From Gemmatimonadota bacterium (GTDB lineage: Bacteria > Gemmatimonadota > Gemmatimonadetes > Gemmatimonadales > Gemmatimonadaceae), in contig QHUV01000138.1 of assembly GCA_003222065.1 (NCBI GenBank), forward strand, positions 1 to 6,471: a DNA stretch of 6,471 nucleotides. Reading direction: 5' to 3'. Under the pieces are notes generated by a model. That model saw only the letters and a list, made by a program, of their open reading frames with translations. It had not been told where the DNA came from and searched no databases. A program made the position numbers and the translations under genes. Of the stretch, positions 1 through 5,629 are shown in pieces; the stretch's first letter is position 1, and the number at the start of each line of letters is the position of its first letter.

Positions 1-2
1 TG

Positions 3-638
3 CTCATCAAGCCCCAGGGCGGCGCGTTGTGGCCGTTCGCGTTAGGCGGGTTCCTCGCCATCGCCTCCAAGTACGTGCTGCGGTATCGCGAGAATCACCT
101 GTGGAACCCGACCAACTTCGCGATCACGGTCCTCCTTCTCGCTGCGCCCGATCGCGTCTCCGTGCTGAGCCATCAGTTCGGCAATGATCTCACCACGAAC
201 CTCGTGATCTGGACCTTCGGCCTGATCATCGCCGCCCGCGTCGGCGTGCTCCACATCACGCTCACGTATCTGGCCAGCTTCCTCGTGCTTGGCACCCTCC
301 GCGCGGCCCTCCTCGGCCAACCGATACTGCCGGAGATCGCGCCGATCACCGGACCGATGTACCAGCTGTTCGTGTTCTTCATGATCACGGATCCACGGAC
401 CGTTGTAAAAGGCCGGCGAAAGCAGATGGTCGTTGCGGTCCTGATCGCGATTATGGAAACGCTCATCCGCTACGCGGCGGATCGTGGGATGCCGCTCCCC
501 ACGGCGTTCACCGCAGCCCCGGCGTTTCTCGCCCTCGCCACCGTCGGTCCGATAGCGAAATGGATTGACCTCCGTTTCATCGCTCCGCGCCCAGCGGGGG
601 CGCCGGCGCGGCATCAGGCCCTCGGAAGCCACGCCTAA
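3..638 (+). CDS. RnfD/NqrB-like polytopic membrane protein, 5' end outside window
   Basis: Seen: the frame is open from the left edge, reading LIKPQGGALWPFALGG, so the TTG at 27 is not a credible start and the gene is truncated by the window. 211 residues are visible. Hydrophobic stretches lie at about residues 10-26, 37-48, 66-100, 116-129, 141-157 and 167-187 of the visible part. A WNPTNFA segment (34-40) and an ITDPRT segment (128-133) sit at membrane boundaries. Known: NqrB/RnfD subunits of ion-translocating electron transport complexes carry a similar N-P membrane start and a conserved TDP near the end of a helix, and they hold covalent FMN on a Thr in an S(T)GAT-type motif. I see no such SGAT motif here. 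Inference: this is an RnfD-like membrane protein, perhaps a stand-alone relative acting in flavin or quinone electron transfer, and not a proven Rnf subunit. No other rnf gene is in view. Its last 62 nt overlap the 3' end of the opposing flavoprotein gene. Confidence 0.75.
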   Translation, partial: LIKPQGGALWPFALGGFLAIASKYVLRYRENHLWNPTNFAITVLLLAAPDRVSVLSHQFGNDLTTNLVIWTFGLIIAARVGVLHITLTYLASFLVLGTLRAALLGQPILPEIAPITGPMYQLFVFFMITDPRTVVKGRRKQMVVAVLIAIMETLIRYAADRGMPLPTAFTAAPAFLALATVGPIAKWIDLRFIAPRPAGAPARHQALGSHA

Positions 639-2244
639 CGAACGGCCGCTCCGGGGACATGCCTCTGAGCGCAGGGACTGCGGCCAGCAGCTCGTGGCGC
701 GTCATCCCAAGTAGTGCGTGTTGCTCGACGAGCAGGTCGAAGTCCACAGGGTACAGGTTCCGCCGGCGCGCGTCCGCAAGTCCGGCAATGTTGCGCGGCG
801 CGATGACCTCCGCGACCCAATCAGCGAAGCGTCGGCGCTCGTCGGCGGTTCCAGGGTCGCCGCGACGCCGGGTGATCTCTCTCAGCCGGCGAAGGCTCTC
901 GCCAGGCAGCGAGTCCAGCACGGCATCGCCGACGCCGAGGAACCCACTCCACGCGACCGCGTCGTCGCGCGAGAGGCGCTGGCAGACCTCCGCGAAGGAG
1001 ACGGCCGCGAAATAGAGCATCGCCTGCGCGGCGAAGAGATCGAAGTGAGCCATCGCTTCGTAGGCGCCGGCGACGACCCGATCGATCTGATCGGCCTCCG
1101 CACCTAGCAGCGCGTCGTACCGTGCCAGTGCGGATGCGTCCGGGACCCGGGTCCCCTGTTTAGCAAGCTCAAATCCCAGCGCGAGCCGCTCGACGGCGCG
1201 CAGGCTCCACGCGATTCCCGTCGAGAACAACGGATCGACGAACGCGTAAGCGTGGGGCATCAGCGCCCAGCGCTCTTCCGCGGCCCGCGTCAGGCGATGT
1301 TGAATACACGATCGAAATGTCATCGGCATCAGTGGCCGCGCGTCGGCGAAGGCGGTCGCCAGCGTCGGGTAGCGCCGAAGCAACGCGCTCCAGAGTGAAG
1401 CCGCGTCGGCCGAGCCGCGTGCGCCGAGCGTCGAGGCGCCGGTCGGCGCGAGCAGGAAGCCAGCGCTCGTCGTGCCATGATCGAAGCGCAGCGAGTACAT
1501 CCAGCCTTCGTCGATTACGTGGTGCACGGCCGCCCAATCGTCGGGATACGGCCCTTCGGGGAGGCCCGGCACCACCTCTCGCATCAATCGGACGTCATCG
1601 AAGTGGCTGAAGACGAGCGCGGAACGCGTCTCGGTTCGTTCGAGGCCTGAAGGGATCGCGAGCTGCCGCGCGAGAAAACCGCCAGGGCCAGATGCGTCGA
1701 TGAGGAAGTTCGCATGCAGCGCGAAGGGATTGCCGTTCTGTTTTCCCGTGACGCACACTTCCTGTGACGATACTGTCGCGCTCGTTAGGTCCACGCGATC
1801 GCGATAGTCCACGCCGGCGGCGATTGCCTGACGCACGAAATGATGATCCACGTCCGCGCGCAGCCAGTGCGTATCGGCGATAGCATCGTGAGGGCTCGCC
1901 GCGACGAGCAGACGTTCGGAATCGAATCCATTGTCGGCGAACGGCTGATTCGGATGATGCCGGTAGAACGTGAAGCCGCGCTTCAATCCGCGACGAAGCT
2001 CCGGGAAATGCTCGAGCCACCGTCCGTGTGCCGCCAGGGAATAGCAATCGGGAAGGCCGTAGCGGAGCCCAATGCGCTCGAGCGAGAGATTCGCCAGGGG
2101 TGTCGACGACTCGCCGATCGCGAATCGTGGGTGTGTACCGCGCTCGAGGAGGACCACGTCGTATCCAAGCACGGTGAGTACGCGCGCCAATAGCGATCCG
2201 GCGAATCCGCTGCCGACAATTGCAACCTCGCACGATTGCGTCAC
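577..2244 (-). CDS. FAD-dependent halogenase/monooxygenase-like flavoprotein
   Basis: 555 residues, GTG start. Seen: an N-terminal Rossmann dinucleotide site VAIVGSGFAG (7-16) with an acidic end to the second strand (LLER, 32-35). It is followed by GESSTP (44-49), LIDASGPGG (181-189) and FVDPLFSTGIAW (335-346), the FAD contact typical of flavin-dependent halogenases and related hydroxylases. Lys88, in GLKRGFTFY, lies near where the catalytic lysine of tryptophan halogenases is found, but the equivalence is unproven. The halogenase signature WxWxIP is not present; the corresponding site reads GWMYSLRF (247-254). A helical C-terminal extension follows from about residue 370. Known: these enzymes use reduced FAD and O2 to form flavin hydroperoxide, and halogenases then make HOCl. 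Inference: a cytosolic oxidative tailoring enzyme, more likely an oxygenase or divergent halogenase than a true tryptophan halogenase. Its start overlaps the radical SAM stop by 4 nt (GTGA) with no own ribosome site, so it is probably translated by coupling. Confidence 0.85.
   Translation of the reverse strand: MTQSCEVAIVGSGFAGSLLARVLTVLGYDVVLLERGTHPRFAIGESSTPLANLSLERIGLRYGLPDCYSLAAHGRWLEHFPELRRGLKRGFTFYRHHPNQPFADNGFDSERLLVAASPHDAIADTHWLRADVDHHFVRQAIAAGVDYRDRVDLTSATVSSQEVCVTGKQNGNPFALHANFLIDASGPGGFLARQLAIPSGLERTETRSALVFSHFDDVRLMREVVPGLPEGPYPDDWAAVHHVIDEGWMYSLRFDHGTTSAGFLLAPTGASTLGARGSADAASLWSALLRRYPTLATAFADARPLMPMTFRSCIQHRLTRAAEERWALMPHAYAFVDPLFSTGIAWSLRAVERLALGFELAKQGTRVPDASALARYDALLGAEADQIDRVVAGAYEAMAHFDLFAAQAMLYFAAVSFAEVCQRLSRDDAVAWSGFLGVGDAVLDSLPGESLRRLREITRRRGDPGTADERRRFADWVAEVIAPRNIAGLADARRRNLYPVDFDLLVEQHALLGMTRHELLAAVPALRGMSPERPFVRRGFRGPDAAPAPPLGAER
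2241..2244 (-). other. GTGA stop/start overlap, radical SAM to flavoprotein gene
   Basis: This junction has the same architecture as the one upstream in the operon: a TGA stop overlapping a GTG start as GTGA, with no Shine-Dalgarno sequence just upstream. It indicates one transcript and coupled translation of all three genes. Confidence 0.75.
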
Positions 2245-3191
2245 GCGGCGTCACAGGCGGCGCACGTGATCGGTGCCTGCGGCGCGCCGCTCACATTCAA
2301 ATACCGAAGGCGCGCGATTCGCCGCGACCGGCACGCTTCGCAAGCGGGCAGTCGCTCTGCGTCCCACACGTCTGCCGTGACAACCGTCGGTGCGACGTGG
2401 GAGCAGCGGTCGAGAGCCGCCTCGAGCTCGCGCAAAGTGGGCGGATGGAAATCTCCCTCTCCCTGCAAACGTTCCAACTCCCCGTTGCCTCCCCGCACCG
2501 GAATGATGGACACGACCGCCGCGCCACGCGCCGCTGCGTACTCCACTGTCCGGACCACCCAGTCGAGCGATTCGTTCCGCTCGACGTGCGGCGCTCCGAG
2601 AAGCACGAAGACGCGTAGATCCACGTCGTTCTCGCGCAAAAAATCAGTGGCGCGCTCGAAGCGTGAGAGATCCAACCGCTTGTTGAGCTGCGACGCCGCC
2701 ACCGGATGAACGGTTTCGAGCCCGATCGCGACCTCCAGTCTTCCCGGAATCTGCCGCGCAAACTCCATCGTCTGTGGCCCGATCGTGCTCGCATGCGACT
2801 CCACCGTCACCGCGGAGAACGGCCGCGCGAGCTCCGCGATCCGCGGCAGGTCTTCCGGCGGAACTGCTTGACGGTCGAAGAAGTTGCTGGCGTTGTACAG
2901 CTTCAGCCGATCCGGCAACGGCCCGTCGACGGCGGCCAGCACTTGTTCCAGCTGCCTGACGAGTGCGCCGGCTGGCGTCGGGCCATCGATCGTCCATCGC
3001 CAGAGATCGCAAAACGAGCATGTGAAGGGACACTCGGCGCCGGCGAGGAAGGCGGTCAACGCCCACTCGACGTTTTGCTCGTTAGGCCGGCGCTCCTGCT
3101 CAACGAGCCAACCGTGCGCGGTGAACGGATCGACTTTCGGCTTAGGTGGCCGCAGGCCGCGAATGCGTCGATCGACAGCTGATGCGCTCAC
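2241..3191 (-). CDS. Radical SAM protein with C-terminal double CxxC motif
   Basis: 316 residues, GTG start. Seen: CPFTCSFC (Cys54, Cys58, Cys61) is a canonical CxxxCxxC site for the [4Fe-4S] cluster that binds S-adenosylmethionine. Later core strands include LYNASNFF (98-105), VTVESHAS (128-135) and EVAIGLETV (153-161). These resemble the Elp3/RaSEA (TIGR01210, archaeosine-type) branch of the superfamily in layout. The C-terminus carries C284xxC287 and C310xxC313 separated by 22 residues, which could be a zinc ribbon or an auxiliary Fe-S site. Known: radical SAM enzymes make a 5'-deoxyadenosyl radical and drive H-atom abstraction chemistry. Inference: the substrate is unknown. The operon context, after an amide ligase and before a flavin oxygenase, suggests tailoring of a small molecule or a modified residue; the RaSEA resemblance leaves a nucleic-acid or nucleoside substrate open. 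GTGA overlaps couple it to both neighbours, and no Shine-Dalgarno sequence precedes its start. Confidence 0.87.
   Translation of the reverse strand: MSASAVDRRIRGLRPPKPKVDPFTAHGWLVEQERRPNEQNVEWALTAFLAGAECPFTCSFCDLWRWTIDGPTPAGALVRQLEQVLAAVDGPLPDRLKLYNASNFFDRQAVPPEDLPRIAELARPFSAVTVESHASTIGPQTMEFARQIPGRLEVAIGLETVHPVAASQLNKRLDLSRFERATDFLRENDVDLRVFVLLGAPHVERNESLDWVVRTVEYAAARGAAVVSIIPVRGGNGELERLQGEGDFHPPTLRELEAALDRCSHVAPTVVTADVWDAERLPACEACRSRRIARLRYLNVSGAPQAPITCAACDAA
3188..3191 (-). other. GTGA stop/start overlap, ligase to radical SAM gene
   Basis: The TGA stop of the ligase gene shares two bases with the GTG start of the radical SAM gene (GTGA on the minus strand). The 19 bases before the GTG have no purine-rich ribosome site. 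This favours termination-reinitiation coupling, and it supports the GTG over any internal ATG as the start. Confidence 0.75.
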
Positions 3192-4519
3192 ACGAGCGTG
3201 GCGTGCAGCGTCTCGAAGTGCCGCCGATAGCGCGCCTCATGTTGCGGAAAAAGTCGCGGCACTTCCGCCGGCGACACCGAACCGTGCTGAAAGCGCCGCT
3301 TCGGGAATACTGGTATTTCGATGCCGAGCACGGCACGAATTCCGCGCGAGACCACTTCGCCTTTCAAGGCGTACAGGAGGTCATGTGACCCCACCGTGAG
3401 CTCGGCGAACGGGATTGCCTCCGCCACCGCGACGACCGCCGGACGCGTGTACGGGCTGAAAGCCTCGAACGCGTGTTCACGAGCACACGCGTAGCTCCGC
3501 ACACAACCACGGCTATAGCCGCCGGAGTAGGTGAGCGAATGCTTGATCGATTCGACACCCCAACCCTCCTGGTACAGCATTCTGTTGTTGACGACGCTGC
3601 GGATCGTAAGCTCGCTGTTCTCCTCGATCGGATAATCCTTGAGGTTCTCGTCTCCGCCGTCGCCGTCCACGAGGAGGCGCCAGTCGGGATAACGCTCACG
3701 GATGCCCCCGAGAAGCGCCAGATTCACGGTCGCGCATTCGACGTCGAGCGGCTTGTAATCCTCGATGACCGCCACGGCGTGCAGTGGATCGAGTGTGCTC
3801 GAGGGCACGTCGACGATCTCGCCAAGCATCTCTAGACCTGTTTGCGAGAGGAACGCTCTTGCCTGGCGAGCATCTTCCCCTTCGCCGTCGATGGACAGCG
3901 TAAATGCCTTGAGGCGCGCCGGCGATTGACCTTCGTCGAGCAGCAGCTTGTATAGACACAGAAGGACCGCGCCGCTGTCGATTCCGCCTGAGAATGGGAC
4001 GCCGATAGCGCTCGCCTTGTCTTGCACCACCAGCCAATGACGCAGCTCACTGTAGACGGCCTCGATATAGCGACGACCGATGAGATCCAGGTCCTGAGGC
4101 AACGTGCCGCGTGGCGGATCGAAGAAGCGACGATGAATGGGATTCGGATCCGGATAGCCGATGAGCCGCAGTGTCGTGACATGGTGCGCAGGCACCATGC
4201 GCGTGTAGCTCGGATGAAATTGATCCGCCCAACCGTGGCGAACGAGCTCCGCTGCGATGTCGTCGATGCGTTCGCCAACGATCAGCACCGGGCCCTCTGC
4301 TGCCTTGGCGAGGAAATATCGGAGCGGCCGGTCGAGGCTTCGCGCCAGAATGACGCGCTCGCCTTCCTGCGCCAGGAGCGCGAAGGAGCCAGCGATGTCG
4401 AGCACCGCATTGGCATCGGCCTCGAGCAATCGGCGTTGCGCCTCCATTTCGCCCAGATCCCACAACCGTTGCGACTGGGGATGGATAAGATTGATGACTC
4501 GCGCAATGGGGTACGGCAT
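3188..4519 (-). CDS. Asparagine synthetase-like ATP-dependent amide ligase without glutaminase cysteine
   Basis: 443 residues from the chosen ATG at 4519. Seen: the C-terminal half has the ATP-pyrophosphatase P-loop VPFSGGIDSGAV (174-185) and a second motif LLVDGDGGDEN (282-292), both diagnostic of the asparagine synthetase B synthase domain. The N-terminal ~130 residues keep remnants of the class II amidotransferase fold (GSFALLAQEGERVILAR, 44-60; MVPAHHVTTL, 108-117). They start with Met-Pro and have no Cys2 nucleophile. Known: relatives lacking that cysteine, such as beta-lactam synthetase and lasso cyclases, adenylate a carboxylate and join it to an amine within a substrate without using glutamine. 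Inference: an amide- or ring-forming ligase opening the operon. The frame stays open to 4918, but the upstream 133 codons have odd composition and lie antisense to the DUF1080 gene, so they were excluded. No strong ribosome site precedes 4519; starts at 4573 or 4447 are alternatives. Confidence 0.87.
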   Translation of the reverse strand: MPYPIARVINLIHPQSQRLWDLGEMEAQRRLLEADANAVLDIAGSFALLAQEGERVILARSLDRPLRYFLAKAAEGPVLIVGERIDDIAAELVRHGWADQFHPSYTRMVPAHHVTTLRLIGYPDPNPIHRRFFDPPRGTLPQDLDLIGRRYIEAVYSELRHWLVVQDKASAIGVPFSGGIDSGAVLLCLYKLLLDEGQSPARLKAFTLSIDGEGEDARQARAFLSQTGLEMLGEIVDVPSSTLDPLHAVAVIEDYKPLDVECATVNLALLGGIRERYPDWRLLVDGDGGDENLKDYPIEENSELTIRSVVNNRMLYQEGWGVESIKHSLTYSGGYSRGCVRSYACAREHAFEAFSPYTRPAVVAVAEAIPFAELTVGSHDLLYALKGEVVSRGIRAVLGIEIPVFPKRRFQHGSVSPAEVPRLFPQHEARYRRHFETLHATLV

Positions 4520-4544
4520 GTCGAAATCGAGTCTGGGTGTAGGG

Positions 4545-4573
4545 TTGGCGGAGCAACATCTACCGCCCAACAT
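4545..4573 (+). promoter_or_regulatory. Weak candidate promoter for the rightward transcript
   Basis: TTGGCG (4545-4550) and CAACAT (4568-4573) are separated by 17 bases, the preferred sigma70 spacing. The -10 box matches TATAAT at only three positions. If used, transcription would begin just before the ribosome site at 4581, giving a very short leader. This is a pattern match only. Confidence 0.2.
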
Positions 4574-4580
4574 CCATGAT

Positions 4581-4586
4581 GGAGAG
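4581..4586 (+). promoter_or_regulatory. Ribosome binding site of the 18-codon ORF
   Basis: GGAGAG lies 5 bases before the ATG at 4592, a strong match and spacing for 16S rRNA pairing. It is the main reason to take the tiny ORF seriously. The stretch GGAGAGTTAC here closely resembles GGAGATTAC at the next start downstream. Confidence 0.6.
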
Positions 4587-4591
4587 TTACC

Positions 4592-4648
4592 ATGCAATAT
4601 GTATTGATGGCGTATATGGACGAAGAACGATCGACGCTCACCAAATAG
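4592..4648 (+). CDS. 18-residue ORF resembling a YCII/DGPF N-terminus (gene remnant or leader peptide)
   Basis: Seen: a strong ribosome site, an ATG and the peptide MQYVLMAYMDEERSTLTK, then a TAG whose last two bases are part of the AGGAGA ribosome site of the DUF1080 gene. Its codons are more A/T-rich than the neighbours. Known: YCII-related (DGPF) proteins of about 100-140 residues commonly begin with a strand of the form M-x-Y-hydrophobic-Y-x-D-E, which this peptide matches. No continuation of that fold is seen in any frame after the stop. Inference: either the surviving 5' end of a deleted YCII gene, or a short leader that feeds ribosomes to the DUF1080 start by coupling. A peptide precursor for the divergent ligase is possible but less likely, as it is very short and on the opposite strand. 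The family resemblance is from memory of the N-terminal pattern, not from an alignment. Confidence 0.4.
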   Translation: MQYVLMAYMDEERSTLTK

Positions 4649-4652
4649 GAGA
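4647..4652 (+). promoter_or_regulatory. Ribosome binding site of the DUF1080 gene
   Basis: AGGAGA sits 8 bases before the ATG at 4661 and fixes that start. It overlaps the TAG of the upstream 18-codon ORF, so ribosomes terminating there would be positioned to reinitiate at 4661. Confidence 0.75.
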
Positions 4653-4660
4653 TTACAGCG

Positions 4661-5608
4661 ATGTGGCGACAAGCCGTAGCTCTGGTCGCGCTGCTCGTTC
4701 CGTCGTCGCCGACGAGGACCATCGTGTCGCGTCCCGCCGTGGCCGACGAGCCGGTGCTCGGCCAATGGGACATCACCATCCGCATGCCCGATGGTGAGCG
4801 GCCGTCCTGGCTGGAGCTGAGCCACTCTGGTCGCGATGTGGTCGTCGGGCAGTTCGTCGGCATCGTCGGCAGCGCCAGGCCCATCTCCCGCGTGGTGGTG
4901 AGCGGCGATTCCCTGCACTTCACCATTCCGCCGCAGTGGGAAAGCGGTAACGGCGACCTCACCGTGGACGGACGCCTAACGGGTGACCGGCTCGCAGGCA
5001 GCATGACGCTGCCCGACGGCAAACGGTACGATTGGTCCGGCGTCCGCGCTCCCCTGATGAAGCGCGATCACGCCCCCAAGTGGGGAACGCCGATTCGACT
5101 GCTGCACGCGAACGACTTGGGCGGATGGCGCGCGGTGGGCGGCGAGCCGAATCAGTGGGAGGTGGCCAACGGCGTGCTGCGCAGCCCACACTCCGGTGCA
5201 AATATCCAGACCGCTCAGACGTTCGGCGACTTCAAGCTTCACATCGAGTTCCGCTATCCGGCGGGGAGCAATAGCGGCGTCTATCTGCACGGCCGCCACG
5301 AGGTGCAGATCCAGGACGACTATGGTCTGGAGCCGGCCAACGATCGTTTCAGCGGCGTGTACGGCTTCATCGCGCCGAGTGAGATTGCCGCCAAGCGTCC
5401 TGGCGAATGGCAATCGTTCGATATCACACTCATTGGCCGAATGCTCACCGTCGTCGCGAACGGGAAGCGCGTCATCTGCGATCAGGCGATTCCCGGAATC
5501 ACCGGTGGCGCCATCGACAGCAACGAAGGCGCGCCCGGTCCTCTGCTACTGCAAGGAGATCACGGGCCGATCGAGTTTCGCAATATCACGCTCACGCCGG
5601 CGCGGTAG
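4661..5608 (+). CDS. Exported DUF1080 (3-keto-disaccharide hydrolase family) protein
   Basis: 315 residues; start fixed by a good ribosome site. Seen: a short basic/hydrophobic N-terminus (MWRQAVALVALLVPSS) resembles a signal peptide, with a possible cleavage after Ala-Val-Ala near residue 28. Residues about 32-130 form a beta-rich region (LGQWDITIRMPDG to YDWSGVRAP). Residues about 145-313 match the concanavalin-like DUF1080 fold: FGDFKLHIEFR (188-198), SNSGVYLHGRHEVQIQD (203-219), GPLLLQGDHGPIEFRNI (293-309). Known: this family (3-keto-disaccharide hydrolase, PF06439) is often secreted in Planctomycetes and Acidobacteria and includes enzymes acting on 3-keto-glycosides. Inference: a periplasmic or extracellular sugar-processing protein. 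The substrate is not predictable, since many members are unassigned. The N-terminal domain is not assigned to a family. It runs away from the ligase operon, so a shared pathway is not implied. Confidence 0.88.
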   Translation: MWRQAVALVALLVPSSPTRTIVSRPAVADEPVLGQWDITIRMPDGERPSWLELSHSGRDVVVGQFVGIVGSARPISRVVVSGDSLHFTIPPQWESGNGDLTVDGRLTGDRLAGSMTLPDGKRYDWSGVRAPLMKRDHAPKWGTPIRLLHANDLGGWRAVGGEPNQWEVANGVLRSPHSGANIQTAQTFGDFKLHIEFRYPAGSNSGVYLHGRHEVQIQDDYGLEPANDRFSGVYGFIAPSEIAAKRPGEWQSFDITLIGRMLTVVANGKRVICDQAIPGITGGAIDSNEGAPGPLLLQGDHGPIEFRNITLTPAR

Positions 5609-5629
5609 CCTGTCGACTAGCGACTCTAC
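5605..5629. terminator. Imperfect hairpin spanning two convergent stop codons
   Basis: GTAG (5605-5608) pairs with CTAC (5626-5629), and GTCG (5612-5615) pairs with CGAC (5621-5624), around a 5-base loop with an asymmetric internal loop (3 versus 1 bases). The outer arms are made from the two stop codons. Only 17 bases separate the convergent genes. There is no U-tract on either side, so it is at best a weak bidirectional terminator. Confidence 0.3.

Larger units (their letters stand above)
4520..4660. promoter_or_regulatory. Divergent control region between ligase operon and DUF1080 gene
   Basis: These 141 bases separate two divergent starts and must hold the promoters of both transcripts unless initiation lies inside a gene. 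The part around 4592-4620 is clearly richer in A and T than the flanking genes. CAACATC occurs twice as a direct repeat (4554-4560 and 4568-4574, 14 bases apart), which could be an operator or chance. No convincing sigma70 -10/-35 pair stands out on the minus strand. No riboswitch-like structure was recognised. Confidence 0.55.

Noticed and set aside
42..632. Long minus-strand ORF opposite the RnfD-like gene
   Set aside because: It is an Arg/Glu-rich translation antisense to a convincing membrane protein, with no domain or ribosome site. It is typical of GC-rich DNA.
40..640. CGTTAGGC at 40-47 and its inverted copy at 633-640 as an integron attC pair flanking a cassette
   Set aside because: The first copy is inside the coding sequence, which continues upstream. 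No attC-like folded spacer structure is seen around either copy, so only the short core sequence matches.
1595..2254. 219-codon minus-strand ORF inside the flavoprotein gene
   Set aside because: It is a different frame of the same strand, Arg/Ala-rich, overlapping the FAD-binding region whose motifs are clear in the real frame.
4022..4579. 185-codon plus-strand ORF opposite the ligase gene
   Set aside because: It is antisense to conserved synthase-domain sequence and shows no recognisable domain or ribosome site.
4520..4660. Lasso-peptide or other RiPP precursor upstream of the ligase
   Set aside because: I read all minus-strand frames of the control region and found no leader/core peptide in front of the ligase. 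No RRE protein or leader protease is present, so a lasso pathway is not supported within this window.
4520..4918. N-terminal 133-codon extension of the ligase reading frame, up to 4918
   Set aside because: It lies antisense to the control region and the well-supported DUF1080 gene, has low-complexity His/Arg/Asp-rich composition and matches no amidotransferase features. Homology-like sequence begins at the Met at 4519.
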